DNA of 42,145 nt from an uncultured Varibaculum sp. (GCA_947255165.1 CAMYFZ010000008.1:1-42145), one strand, 5' to 3'; shown: positions 1-9,009, counted from the first letter of the stretch. Notes: a model not told the origin generated them from the sequence alone. A program made the numbers and translations.

Positions 1-46
1 CCGCCGCTGAGCAAAGCAAGAAAAATGCCACTGCTGCCAGGCGCAC
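1..46 (-). CDS. Possible N-terminus of a secreted protein, cut by left edge
   Basis: A GTG at 46-44 opens a frame that stays open to the window edge and encodes MRLAAVAFFLLCSAA. This is a short basic start followed by a hydrophobic stretch, as in the front of a signal peptide. A GGAG lies 9 bases upstream. Only 15 residues are visible, so no family can be assigned. A plus-strand frame (3-110) is also open here and ends in TGA, so either strand could be coding, or neither. The adjacent exported-protein gene at 257-580 runs in the same direction. Confidence 0.25.
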   Translation of the reverse strand, partial: MRLAAVAFFLLCSAA

Positions 47-201
47 TTTTATAAGCTCCAAAGAAACTGGCCGGAACTGTACTCCTATCGGCGCAAAGGG
101 GTCTAACTGAGAAGAAGGCATTGCTAGTCCTTTTTGCTCCTATACTACCAGCATCTTCCCCCGAGCCTTTAGTTGCTTTTAGTAGGCGGCAAAGGGATAT
201 G

Positions 202-238
202 AAAAACCCCGGGCAGTTGAGGGGTGCCCGGGGTTTTT
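202..238 (-). terminator. Rho-independent terminator after the 257-580 gene
   Basis: A near-perfect stem (AAAAACCCCGGGCA against TGCCCGGGGTTTTT) with a roughly 10-base loop. Read on the minus strand, it ends in a T-run and lies 19 bases after the stop codon of the small exported protein. The A-tract on the other side makes it potentially bidirectional. Confidence 0.85.
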
Positions 239-256
239 ATCAGGTAGTAAGAGGAT

Positions 257-580
257 CTACCCGATCATGAAGGAACGTGTAAGGCTAATAGCACCGGCCG
301 CGCCGATACCACCCAAGATAACGATTCCGGCAAGGGAACCGGCGCCGCCCATGCGGTCAATCGCGGAGAGATTGTTGGCCGCATAAGCCGAAGCATCAAC
401 ATCGTTAGCGGCTAGGTTTCCGCTAACCTCGGTCGTGCGAGCCTGAATCTGAACAGTGGTCTGCACACCATCATTGGACAGCCCTTCGGCAGCCTGTGCG
501 GTGAGCACGCCAGCAGGAATCAAAGCTGCGGCAGCAATCCCGCAAGCAGCCATCTTCTTAATCGAAGTTCCCTTGTTCAT
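257..580 (-). CDS. Small exported protein with C-terminal membrane segment, unknown function
   Basis: 107 residues when started at the ATG at 580, which has AGGGAG seven bases upstream; an ATG five codons earlier has no such site. Residues 1-30 form a classic signal peptide (basic start, hydrophobic core, AQA just before AEG). The middle is polar and rich in Asn, Asp, Thr and Ala. The last ~27 residues are Gly/Ala/Ile-rich and hydrophobic, ending in a short Arg-containing tail, so the mature protein probably spans or anchors in the membrane with about 50 residues outside. There is no LPXTG motif and no cysteine in the mature part. I do not recognise the family. It is a single-gene unit with its own terminator, and a promoter candidate lies at 623-650. 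Being real and expressed is likely; its role is unknown. Confidence 0.75.
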   Translation of the reverse strand: MNKGTSIKKMAACGIAAAALIPAGVLTAQAAEGLSNDGVQTTVQIQARTTEVSGNLAANDVDASAYAANNLSAIDRMGGAGSLAGIVILGGIGAAGAISLTRSFMIG

Positions 581-622
581 TTCAGTCTCCCTCATGACCT
601 GAATTCTTTCTTGTTGGTATTA

Positions 623-650
623 ATATTACCACCCGGTCAAATGAAAGCAA
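623..650 (-). promoter_or_regulatory. Promoter candidate for the small exported protein
   Basis: On the minus strand TTGCTT (650-645) and TAATAT (28-23 of the 600s, i.e. 628-623) are separated by 16 bases, about 45 bases before the ATG at 580. The palindrome-like ACCACCCGGT (628-637) lies in the spacer, where a repressor could bind. Confidence 0.45.
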
Positions 651-792
651 GCTAATAGCCCAAATTTATGCGTGATCTACGTCACATTTCGTAAAAACTT
701 ATTGAGTGGAAAGTCGTTAAGTTTTAATAAATCAACTTCTACCTGCATTAATAATCCCATCGTTGATTACAGATAGATTATTCTTTTAATTT

Positions 793-806
793 TTACCATC
801 TGGTAA
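793..806. promoter_or_regulatory. 14-base palindrome, operator-like
   Basis: TTACCATCTGGTAA has 6-base arms around a 2-base centre. Related sites are ACCATTTGGT at 885-894 and ACCACCCGGT at 628-637. All fit ACCA-YY-YGGT. They may be binding sites for a dimeric regulator, but no regulator gene is visible nearby. Confidence 0.35.
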
Positions 807-990
807 GTAATGGATATTTTGCATATTTTTTCTTAGAAATCAAAGCTACATGGGCTCTATTTAATAACTTTCTCATCACTTCAAACCATTTGGTGCGTGG
901 CGTCACATCAATTTTTATCGTTGCTTTTGGGCTATCCCTTCTAATATCCGCAACGCGAAACTCCGCCGGAAAGATTCGCGGTGAAGCCAT
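793..990 (-). pseudogene. Doubtful 65-codon frame, possible transposase OrfA relic
   Basis: The translation begins MASPRIFPAEFR, which resembles the first residues of IS3-type OrfA transposases (M-A-x-P-x-K-Y-P-x-E-F-R-E-R). The rest shows no helix-turn-helix that I can recognise, and no OrfB, terminal repeats or target duplication are visible. No good ribosome-binding site precedes the ATG. It may be a decayed insertion-sequence fragment, a small gene or chance. Confidence 0.15.
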
Positions 991-1061
991 TTCCTATAGG
1001 CACGTCCCATATAAAAAGAAGAACTCCCCCTGGCTTAAACCCACAACTCCGGCGTAGTTGA

Positions 1062-1067
1062 TAACCT
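1062..1067 (+). promoter_or_regulatory. -10 element giving a leaderless start at GTG 1074
   Basis: TAACCT ends 6 bases before the GTG at 1074, with no Shine-Dalgarno sequence between. An in-frame stop (TAA at 1062) excludes an earlier start. The geometry matches leaderless transcripts, which are common in actinobacteria. Confidence 0.4.
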
Positions 1068-1073
1068 AAAACC

Positions 1074-2246
1074 GTGAATGACTTGGACAACTTCCTTCCA
1101 TTAGCGGCGATGGCAGCCGCTGCACTTCCCGACACTGACTTCGTTTCGCTATGCTCACCACGGTTTGAAACCGAGGATCTGCGAGTATGCGCAGTCGAAG
1201 ACACCGCTGATCGTAAATGGCTAGTTACCTGTCCCCTTACCGAACACAGCGATCTCCAGTTACAAATCCAAAGTCAGATTATGGAAGCGCTCTCCCATGA
1301 TGGCGCCCGCTTACCCTTCTGCCTGCCTTGGCCCGCACATACGGTGCGGATAGTGGGAGGAAAACACGCCCTCGTACATCCCGCCTTCCCGGGCAGACCC
1401 GCCCGCTCTGAAGATTTGACGGTTTCAGATAAACTTGCCGCTTCTCTAGGAGGCGCGCTGGCCGCCCTACATGATCTTCCCGCCCGGGTTTTACAAGCTG
1501 CCGACCGCCCTGCTTTCACTGCCGATCAGATTCGGCGACGCTGGCTGAGCCTGCTAGATGAAGCCGCTTCCACCCAGGCCATTCCGCCGCGGCTCTGGCA
1601 ACGTTGGGAGGAACGCTTAGAAGATATTTCCCTGTGGCGATTTGCCAGCGCCTTCATCCACGCAGATTTGCAAGAGGCATACCTATATATAGAGGACGAA
1701 ACAATTACCGGGATAACCGGGTTTGGACAAGCTAGATTCGGTGACCCTGCCCGCGACCTAGCCTGGGTAGTTTCCTCCTCCTCGGATGAGTTTGCCCGCG
1801 AACTGCTAGCGCAATACCATCAGCTACGGCTATATGAAGACCCCAAACTTAGCGCCCGAATCGAGCTTAATTCCGAGCTGGTGCTCTTGGAATGGCTGAT
1901 GCATGGAGTACGAGAAAATAACGAAAGCATTATTGCTGACGCTCGCGAGTTGATCTCGCAGCTGGCCGATACTTTGGATAGCACCGGGTTGCTACCCGCC
2001 CTCCGCGAAAACTCCGGGCTTGAGGATCCACCGGAGGGTAAGGAAAGCGAACAGGATGAACCCCAGCAGGAGGAAAACGGACAGGATCTAGAACAGTATC
2101 CAAAGGAGCACGAGGAAAACGAAACCAACGCTCCCGAAGAATCCCCCGCGAGTGAGCCTCTACCGGCTGATCACGACTCTGCGTCCAAAAACGAGATCGA
2201 TCCGCCAGCTGCAGCAGAACAAGACGGGACGCCTAGTCCTAGATAA
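1074..2246 (+). CDS. Aminoglycoside-phosphotransferase-fold protein, predicted pseudokinase
   Basis: 390 residues. Residues ~15-300 have the APH/choline-kinase fold: the Brenner-like segment HADLQEAY (196-203) and the following ITGFGQARFGDPARDLAW region (214 on) align with HGDLHPGN and VIDWGDA...GDPAYDLA of active kinases. The catalytic Asp (D198) is present. The Asn five residues later is Tyr203, and the metal-binding Asp of the DFG/IDW motif is Gly216, so phosphotransfer is doubtful. Residues ~315-390 are a Glu/Pro/Asn-rich acidic tail, probably disordered. The GTG is the only start after an in-frame stop and looks leaderless. The gene converges on adnB, and their ends overlap by 8 bases. 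Related phosphotransferase genes commonly sit beside RecB-like helicase genes in actinobacteria. Substrate unknown; resistance to antibiotics should not be inferred. Confidence 0.75.
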   Translation: MNDLDNFLPLAAMAAAALPDTDFVSLCSPRFETEDLRVCAVEDTADRKWLVTCPLTEHSDLQLQIQSQIMEALSHDGARLPFCLPWPAHTVRIVGGKHALVHPAFPGRPARSEDLTVSDKLAASLGGALAALHDLPARVLQAADRPAFTADQIRRRWLSLLDEAASTQAIPPRLWQRWEERLEDISLWRFASAFIHADLQEAYLYIEDETITGITGFGQARFGDPARDLAWVVSSSSDEFARELLAQYHQLRLYEDPKLSARIELNSELVLLEWLMHGVRENNESIIADARELISQLADTLDSTGLLPALRENSGLEDPPEGKESEQDEPQQEENGQDLEQYPKEHEENETNAPEESPASEPLPADHDSASKNEIDPPAAAEQDGTPSPR

Positions 2247-5200
2247 AGTCGGGGAATAGTTCTTCGAGCGTTTGCGGTAGATCTAGGCGCTTACGCCAAT
2301 CGTCCAGGTCGCACAGCAAGTCGTAGCGCACAAAATATAGCCCGGCTTCGATATCTTCCAGTCGCAACCCGCGAGAATAGGCATACACCAAGCGATAAGT
2401 ATTGATCTGGCGCATATAGTTTGCTACCTTCTCTTCACTTTCAGCGGCAATCTCGCCGGAACTATCAAAGGTTAAGGAATCAGTCTTCCAGTCAATGATC
2501 GTGGGCTGACCCGTGTGAGGATTACGCATAATCGCATCAATGCGTGCCACCAATTTGGTCTGCAAAGGAGCCGCGAACTCGATCTCGGACTCCAGATATT
2601 CCCACCCACGATCAGGATGTACTTTCCCGGATTTCCATTTCTGCTGTAACCACCGCAGCGATTTGGCCAGCCCGGCATCTAAATCCGGGGGCAAGGAATA
2701 AACAAGCCCGCGCAGCTCCTGATCTACCCATTCGTGGAATAAAGTTCCTAAAGTAGCGCCCCCGGTGGAAAATTCAGGCAGCGGGCGACGCTGACTGAGA
2801 GCAAAACCAGCAGGGTCCGCCTGTAGGCGCCTAGCTCGGGTAACTCCGCTAGAAATTGGCAACTCCACTACGCAGCGAGCTTGCAGTTCAGCTTGTTGAT
2901 CGCGAGTTAGCTGTACCGCCTGCCGCATCCAACCCGAATGACTGCTTGCCATGTCTAAAGCTTCTTCTTCACTGCTGGTAGCTAAAAGCCGATTTAAGAA
3001 GGGATCATTATTAATCTTGGTGATTAAGCCACTAAGCTCGGACGCGGCACTTGATAGTCGCGATAGCTGCCCGGACGGGGGCGTAGGCCACAAGATTTCG
3101 CGCGGGGCCGGGTCCCAATCGTCATCTGCTGCCGGCTCCCGGTTACGAAGCTCCCGCATTTTTCCAGTGGTATCTATTTCCGCCAAAAATTGGGAAGGAA
3201 CGCGCTCGGTTACGGTCGCGGCAGTATGCGCGCTCCCTCCAATTAGTAATTGCGACTCGGCGCGGGTAAAAGCGACATAAGCCAGACGTCGGTCCGCTAA
3301 CTGCGAGGTAAAACCTAAAGCACACTTATAGCTGTCCAACACTTTGGCATTGGTCGAATATGGTTGACTTTCAAAATCGTAGTTGCTGTTTTCCAGGCCC
3401 CGCTCAATAGTAGGAAGCACTTGCTTGTCTGGACGCAGATCGTAGGGGATCATCGCAATATCCTTAATCCAAGACGATTCACTGCAGGTGCCATTTCCTA
3501 CCTTAAAAGGCGATTTGGGAAGATTACCCTGATAGGTACGGTTCTCATCGAGCCCCGGAATCGCTACCCAGGTCCATTCCAACCCTTTGGCGGCGTGGAT
3601 GGTCATGATCTGGATAGCATTCGGGTCAGGTTCTTGTAGCGGCATGTCTAGGCCGCTTCCCTGTTCGTCAGCTAACCTGAGCCAATCTAAAAAGCTCGGA
3701 AGATTTACGCTCACCCCGGTGGCTTCGTATTCGCGAGCGACCTTCACAAAGCTTTCGAGGCAGCGCTGCGATACTCCCCCATCGGGACGAACTTTAACGT
3801 CTAGGTCCAGGCGCAAGGCGAAAATAGTGCGTTGCACCAATAATCCCAGAGGATCATGAAGGTGACGGCGCACCGTAGCTAGCTGGGAGCGCAAGATATT
3901 CAGGCGCCGGTGTGCTTCCTCGCTAAACCCGCTGCCCGCTCCGGGGGGAGTCCACCCCGGCTCCGGTAAGTTATCTAGCGCATCCATTAAGAAGGCTGGA
4001 GGCTCAATGTCTGGGATCCCCTCGGGGTTAGCTAAATGTTTGGCCCACCGCCACAAAAGATCGATATCGGCCGGGCTCACCCCGCAACCACTGATTAGGC
4101 GCATAAGAGAATCGCCCCGGCCGGCATCTGCAGATACTTGCAGCGCGGCGATTACATCGGCAACTGCCGGGTCATAGATCAGTCCCGCTACCCCGGTGAT
4201 TTCTACCGGAAGTCCTCGCCGGCGCAGAGCCTGGGTGATTAGCGGTCCTTGGGAGTGTTTACGCAGCAAGATAGCCCCCGTGGGTAGACTTTCCTGCTTA
4301 GACGCTGGCAGCTGTTTATTCTTGAGAGCTATTTCGTCTCGCCTGCCCCAGCGTTCGGCAAAAAAATCCGCCACTAATTCCGCTTCTTCTTCGCAGTCTT
4401 GTGCGAAGTAGAATTGGACTTTCCCGGGATCGTCTTGCTTTTGCGGACAGGTAACCAGCTCTTTAGCTTTGATAGCGGAGGGCGGGGCGGCGAAGTCCTC
4501 TGGCATAGGCGCGGAACCAAATTTATATTCCGGGCTAGGAACTGCAACCAGGGCTCTGATTTGTGCTTCAACTTGCTGCGCGCTTTCTCCTGCTGCGAGC
4601 TTACCTAAAGGCTGCACCACCTGGTTTGCTACCTGCAATATCGCTTCCCGGTTGCGGTAGGTGATCGGCATATCTTGAATATGATTGTTGGTTTCTTCGG
4701 CCGGCACCCCAAATTCGGTTAAAAAATTTCGCATTGACAGTTCGGAAGCTCCCCGCCAATCGTAAATAGCCTGATTGGGGTCACCGACTGCCATCGCTCC
4801 TTTACCGGTAAAAATAGTTGAAAATAGTTTAAGTTGCGCTACCGAAGTATCTTGAAACTCGTCCAGTAAAATTACGTCATAGCGCTGCCGGAGCGTTTTC
4901 CTAATATCGGGAAAACGCGCTACCAACATGGCCGCATAGTAGATTTGATCGGCATATTCGAGGTAGCCATTTTCTTTCTTATATTCTTCGTAGCTTGCAA
5001 AAATATCTAGCAGTTCTCCCCGATGGGTCAAAGACTCCAAGAATTCTTGCATACCGGCATTGGGTTTCTTGGAATTTCCTGCCTGCCTCCCCGAGCTATA
5101 CAGTTCCCGCATCTGTGCTAAATCCGCTCGCAACTGCTCGCCATCTAATAGCTGGTCGCGTAACTGGGAGCCGAGAGATAAAGCATTGGCTACCGTCGTA

Positions 5201-5724
5201 GCAATACTCTTGTCGGTGGTCAGCTCCCCTGGCCATTCGCTGACAATCTCATACATAATCTGCCAGCGTCGCGCCTCATCCAAGAGCGTGCAGGCCGGGG
5301 AGACCCCCAGCCGAGAACCGTATTGACGCACAATTTGGTTGGCAAAAGCATTATAGGTGGCAGTTACCGGCAAAGTTACCCCACCAGTTTCACTATCGGT
5401 AAGATAGTCGGCCACCTCGGGAAAATCGGGATTGCCGGCCAGTAACTGCAGATAACTATGGAGACGGCTTCCCAGTTCGACATCGGCCTTATTAGAAAAA
5501 GTCAGCCCCAGCACCCGATCTGGAGCAACCAAGCCATTAGCCACCAGATACACCACGCGAAAAGCCATAGTGGCGGTTTTTCCAGCTCCCGCCCCGGCGA
5601 TCGCCATCATCGGTTGGTCAATGGGGGCAGTAATAACTTTTTCCTGATCAGCGTTTGGACGATATTGCCCAATCGCTGCGGCAATCTGCGCCGGGGAGTA
5701 GCTGATCGTCTGATCGTTACTCAT
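2239..5724 (-). CDS. adnB: AdnB-like ATP-dependent DNA helicase-nuclease subunit
   Basis: 1161 residues, the usual size for AdnB. The UvrD/Rep-type motor comes first: Walker A GAGAGKT (44-50), Walker B LLDEFQDT (~286), then GDPNQAIYDWRGA, and late motifs TIHAAKGLEW and AYVAFTRA. The C-terminal third carries a RecB-family nuclease: GTLFHEW, the catalytic IDWKTDS (~1078) and QINTYRLVYA. All key residues appear intact. With AdnA it forms a heterodimeric motor-nuclease that resects double-strand breaks, the actinobacterial counterpart of RecBCD/AddAB. The ATG overlaps the adnA stop in ATGA, so the two are translationally coupled. Assignment to AdnB rather than a generic UvrD/RecB protein rests on the fused nuclease domain and the tandem pair. 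Confidence 0.92.
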   Translation of the reverse strand: MSNDQTISYSPAQIAAAIGQYRPNADQEKVITAPIDQPMMAIAGAGAGKTATMAFRVVYLVANGLVAPDRVLGLTFSNKADVELGSRLHSYLQLLAGNPDFPEVADYLTDSETGGVTLPVTATYNAFANQIVRQYGSRLGVSPACTLLDEARRWQIMYEIVSEWPGELTTDKSIATTVANALSLGSQLRDQLLDGEQLRADLAQMRELYSSGRQAGNSKKPNAGMQEFLESLTHRGELLDIFASYEEYKKENGYLEYADQIYYAAMLVARFPDIRKTLRQRYDVILLDEFQDTSVAQLKLFSTIFTGKGAMAVGDPNQAIYDWRGASELSMRNFLTEFGVPAEETNNHIQDMPITYRNREAILQVANQVVQPLGKLAAGESAQQVEAQIRALVAVPSPEYKFGSAPMPEDFAAPPSAIKAKELVTCPQKQDDPGKVQFYFAQDCEEEAELVADFFAERWGRRDEIALKNKQLPASKQESLPTGAILLRKHSQGPLITQALRRRGLPVEITGVAGLIYDPAVADVIAALQVSADAGRGDSLMRLISGCGVSPADIDLLWRWAKHLANPEGIPDIEPPAFLMDALDNLPEPGWTPPGAGSGFSEEAHRRLNILRSQLATVRRHLHDPLGLLVQRTIFALRLDLDVKVRPDGGVSQRCLESFVKVAREYEATGVSVNLPSFLDWLRLADEQGSGLDMPLQEPDPNAIQIMTIHAAKGLEWTWVAIPGLDENRTYQGNLPKSPFKVGNGTCSESSWIKDIAMIPYDLRPDKQVLPTIERGLENSNYDFESQPYSTNAKVLDSYKCALGFTSQLADRRLAYVAFTRAESQLLIGGSAHTAATVTERVPSQFLAEIDTTGKMRELRNREPAADDDWDPAPREILWPTPPSGQLSRLSSAASELSGLITKINNDPFLNRLLATSSEEEALDMASSHSGWMRQAVQLTRDQQAELQARCVVELPISSGVTRARRLQADPAGFALSQRRPLPEFSTGGATLGTLFHEWVDQELRGLVYSLPPDLDAGLAKSLRWLQQKWKSGKVHPDRGWEYLESEIEFAAPLQTKLVARIDAIMRNPHTGQPTIIDWKTDSLTFDSSGEIAAESEEKVANYMRQINTYRLVYAYSRGLRLEDIEAGLYFVRYDLLCDLDDWRKRLDLPQTLEELFPDFI

Positions 5725-8700
5725 AGTACTTGTTCACCTTCGCTCTGTAGGGGACAGCAAGAACGCAGAGCACAGCGGTCACAATTTTGATTCTCAACTG
5801 CCCGAAATACCGATCCGGAAACCACCTGCGCCGCGTGCATAACATTGTCTACCAATAGTGCTTTTTGCTCATCAGTTAGGGGATTTTGCACCATTTCTTT
5901 AGGTATTTTTTCGTAATCAGTTACCCCGCGAGTTTTCCTAATATGTTTGGACAGATAGATCAAACTGGCGCTTTGAATCTGCTCGGTTGCTACAGCTAGC
6001 ACCGGCGCCAGCACTTCCCGGGATCGCTGATTGCCTGCCTTTAGCGCGGCTTCTAAAACCAATTGATAGCAGGCAAGTTGCAAGTGGTCAGCGATTTCTC
6101 TTTCGGCGGGGGGAGTTTTACCCGTCTTAAAATCAACTATCCTAATCCCCTCCTCACCGGCTTCTAAACGATCTATCCGGGCGGCGAGCACCGCCGAGTC
6201 TGCTATAAACGCATAGGAACTAAGTTCGGTTACCGCCGGCATTTTATGTTCATCTAAATAACGGCTGAGGCGCCGCACCATTTCTTCTCGTTTTTTCCTA
6301 TCCTGGCGGGAAAAGAAAGCTTTCGTTTCTTGCGGCCAGTGCGAGTAAAAGTACTCTAGGCGCTCCTCTAAGGTGCTATCCGTCATTTCTTCTGCAATTA
6401 GGTGCACTAGAGTGCCCCAAGCAGCGTTACCGGTAGGCTGAATTATCTGTCCTCCCCGCCGCGAAAGCAGCCAGCGAAACTCGCACTCGTTCAGCTGCTC
6501 CAAAGTAGAAGGAGATACAGCTGCCCGGCTACCGCCGACTTTCAATCCTGCCGGGTTGGTCCACCAACTTTTATCTATTCCTATCTGACGCCAAGTATTA
6601 GGGTTAGCGAACTCGGCTCCCTGGGAAGCTAGATACGCCAAAGTTTCCACCGCTTTTTGGCGAGTTTCGGGATCCGGTTTACCAGCCAGTACTGCCCGTA
6701 AATACCCCACCAAAGAACGTAAAGAGGGAAATAACTGCTGGCGACCAACATTCTCCGCAGCCGATTCAGCGAGAGTTCCTGTCTTTTGCTCCCATTCGCT
6801 GCCCAGGTATTGCGCGGCAACAAACTTACCTTTTTCCAAGCGTTTACACAGAGTCTCGAAAAATATCGAGGGGACATCCTCAGAGTCGGAACGTGCCGTT
6901 ACCAGCATCTTAGTGCGAGCGCGGCTGAGGGCGCACCGGGCTAAGCAGCGTTCTGTCTCCAGGGCACGCCGGCGAGATTCTCCCGGAACTAGCTGCAACT
7001 TTCCAGTGGGGCTTAGTAGCGCATTCGCGTGCAGAAGATCAGAAATTTCCCCAGAACGCAGCATCGAACCCCGCTCTGATGTCGCCGGCCATTCTCCCTC
7101 CTGCATCCCGATTAATACGCAGGTATCCCAGGTGCGTCCCGCTGCTGAAAATACGGTTTCTAATGCTACCGCCGAGCCTACCCCGTGGGTTTCAGTCAGC
7201 ACGTCCTCGGCTTGGGTTTGCCGCAAGAGCACCCTACAGTAGTCGCTCATATCAGCATTTAAGTGACGCTGTGACCAAATTTCGGCATGACGCACCAGGG
7301 CAATCACCGCGTCTAAGGCCTGATCGGCGAAATCTTCTCCGTCTAGAGCCCGTTTACACCAACCCTCTTCCAGATTTAACAATGACCAAATTTTTTCTAA
7401 AACCACCAGGGGCGGTTCCCGCAAAGTTGACACCGCCGCGGTTAATACCTGGTGACAAAGAATAAATATCTCTCCCCCCTCGACCATTTGCACCTGAGTA
7501 AGGGGGAAGCGGGGAGTGCCGATGGCAGCATAAAACTCTTCCATTTTGGCTTCTAACGCTATCCCGGCTCCCACCAGGGCACGTTCCAGGCGCAGCATCT
7601 GGAGGGAATCTAAGGAAAATAGCGGAGAGCGCAATAGGTTGCGGATGGTTTTACCGCGCGGGGAAAGCAGATTTTCATCTAGGAAATATTCTTCTCCAGA
7701 CCAAGAAATTTCCTCATAGGAAGCATTGGGATCTCGCCTCGCGCGCAGCTCGGCGAGCTCGCGTTGTCCCGGCAAGGTGAAAAGCGACAATAGTGCGCCG
7801 GTAACCTGGTTAGCTTTGAAGAGTATAGGCCGCCGGCGCTCGTTTACCGGAATTTCTAGCCCCCGCAAAAGCGAAACTATTTCATCTATTTGGGAATGGT
7901 TACGGGCGATAACTGCCATATCTGTCCAGGCAATATGACGGTTCAAGTGCTGGTAGCGCAGGTATTCGGCGATGGCACGCGCCTGCGAAGACAGAGTAGA
8001 AAACTCCGCGAACTTTTGTTCCCGCGCGCTATCCGTGTCAGTCTCGCTAGCCAGCGGGTCTAAAAGGTTTAGTCCCCCGGGGGTTTCCCGAAAGGATTTA
8101 TCCAGGGTTACCTGGGGGCATTTTAGCTGTTCTGCTAAGTATTTGGCACCGTGGGGATACCCGCCGCGGAAAGTTTCTACTGCCACCTGGGGGTTATAGA
8201 GGGCGAAAATTTTAGTGCCCCGCTTACCCATTTCTGCTAATAGCCGCACCGCAGAGGCAGGACAATCTTGCAGGTCATCCAGCACCACCCAATCTGGCAG
8301 CTGCGGTGGCGCTAGCAAAGCAGCGTCTTGTTCCCAACGGTTCAACACCTGTCCCGCGCGATCTTGCATCCGGGCAGCATCCCAACTGTTGTCTTTAAAA
8401 GATGGTTCATATTGGCTAAGTAACACCGCAGCCGCCTGCCATTCGGGAACCGCGAGTTCGCGCCCTAACTCATCTAGATTTTGGGCACTAATCCCCCAAT
8501 GGGCACAAGTAGCAAACAGGGCACGCATTTCCGAGCAGAAGTAATCACTTTGTCTGACCTCGGGGCTAATATATTCCGGCCAAGGCGCCTCTACCTGTCT
8601 TAACAGTTCATGAATTCTGGCATCTTCTTGAGAACCGGTTAACAGCACCGGTTCTGGAAGCTGTTGCTGCCGGCTACTTGCAAACTGCTGTAACAACCGA

Positions 8701-9002
8701 AAAGCCAGGGCCGGCGGAGTAATAAAGGGACGAGAAATAGGTAAGTTCCGGCTAGTCCGGGCAGTATTTAGATATTCTGCGCGTGAGCGTGAAGGAGCTA
8801 TCCCCACTATCTGCTTGCCGCGTTTATGCAGCAGTTTCATAGCGGCCAGAGCTAATACGGTTTTCCCACTGCCAGCAGGTCCACAAACTATTAGAGAACT
8901 GGGCGATTCTAGCTTGTCAAGCAGAGCCTTTTCCTTTTCACTTAGCTCCGGTATCTCCAATTCTTTTGGGAAAGGAACAGAGCGCAGAGAAAAGGTTGCC
9001 AT
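5721..9002 (-). CDS. adnA: AdnA-like helicase-nuclease subunit with Fe-S cluster motif
   Basis: 1093 residues. The N-terminal UvrD-like motor has Walker A GPAGSGKT (41-48) and a Walker B-like VVLDDLQD (~243), where the usual DEAQD/DEFQD is changed. The segment TVFSAAGRTW, equivalent to TxHxAKGxEW in AdnB, also lacks the Lys, so this motor may be the weaker of the two, as reported for mycobacterial AdnA. The C-terminal nuclease has GTLVHLIAEE, IVDFKTGKT (~955) and LQLACYQLVLE. Cysteines at ~840 (NECEFRWLL) and 1074, 1077 and 1082/1083 (CDRCALRSCC) match the 4Fe-4S arrangement of AddB-type nucleases. It is the first gene of the operon, with adnB following by a 4-base overlap. TATAAT lies seven bases before the ATG, suggesting a leaderless mRNA. 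Confidence 0.9.
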   Translation of the reverse strand: MATFSLRSVPFPKELEIPELSEKEKALLDKLESPSSLIVCGPAGSGKTVLALAAMKLLHKRGKQIVGIAPSRSRAEYLNTARTSRNLPISRPFITPPALAFRLLQQFASSRQQQLPEPVLLTGSQEDARIHELLRQVEAPWPEYISPEVRQSDYFCSEMRALFATCAHWGISAQNLDELGRELAVPEWQAAAVLLSQYEPSFKDNSWDAARMQDRAGQVLNRWEQDAALLAPPQLPDWVVLDDLQDCPASAVRLLAEMGKRGTKIFALYNPQVAVETFRGGYPHGAKYLAEQLKCPQVTLDKSFRETPGGLNLLDPLASETDTDSAREQKFAEFSTLSSQARAIAEYLRYQHLNRHIAWTDMAVIARNHSQIDEIVSLLRGLEIPVNERRRPILFKANQVTGALLSLFTLPGQRELAELRARRDPNASYEEISWSGEEYFLDENLLSPRGKTIRNLLRSPLFSLDSLQMLRLERALVGAGIALEAKMEEFYAAIGTPRFPLTQVQMVEGGEIFILCHQVLTAAVSTLREPPLVVLEKIWSLLNLEEGWCKRALDGEDFADQALDAVIALVRHAEIWSQRHLNADMSDYCRVLLRQTQAEDVLTETHGVGSAVALETVFSAAGRTWDTCVLIGMQEGEWPATSERGSMLRSGEISDLLHANALLSPTGKLQLVPGESRRRALETERCLARCALSRARTKMLVTARSDSEDVPSIFFETLCKRLEKGKFVAAQYLGSEWEQKTGTLAESAAENVGRQQLFPSLRSLVGYLRAVLAGKPDPETRQKAVETLAYLASQGAEFANPNTWRQIGIDKSWWTNPAGLKVGGSRAAVSPSTLEQLNECEFRWLLSRRGGQIIQPTGNAAWGTLVHLIAEEMTDSTLEERLEYFYSHWPQETKAFFSRQDRKKREEMVRRLSRYLDEHKMPAVTELSSYAFIADSAVLAARIDRLEAGEEGIRIVDFKTGKTPPAEREIADHLQLACYQLVLEAALKAGNQRSREVLAPVLAVATEQIQSASLIYLSKHIRKTRGVTDYEKIPKEMVQNPLTDEQKALLVDNVMHAAQVVSGSVFRAVENQNCDRCALRSCCPLQSEGEQVL

Positions 9003-9009
9003 GCGTGCA

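Larger units (their letters stand above)
596..1073. other. AT-rich intergenic stretch with short palindromes
   Basis: 478 bases without a convincing gene and visibly richer in A+T than the flanks. It holds a promoter candidate for the 257-580 gene, three ACC-N4-GGT palindromes (628-637, 795-804, 885-894) and a doubtful 65-codon minus-strand frame at 793-990. The lower G+C hints at acquired or decayed DNA, which is inference. Confidence 0.6.

Noticed and set aside
3..110. Plus-strand frame open from the left edge to a TGA
   Set aside because: The 35 residues show no recognisable features, and the minus strand has a better signal-peptide-like frame. Undecidable from this window.
1820..2128. 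Ser/Cys-rich minus-strand frame opposite the phosphotransferase-like gene
   Set aside because: It is the antisense reading of the acidic Glu-rich tail and the end of the APH-like domain, not a gene.
1074..2246. Macrolide or aminoglycoside resistance kinase
   Set aside because: Key metal-binding residues are replaced, and such genes are housekeeping neighbours of helicase genes in actinobacteria.
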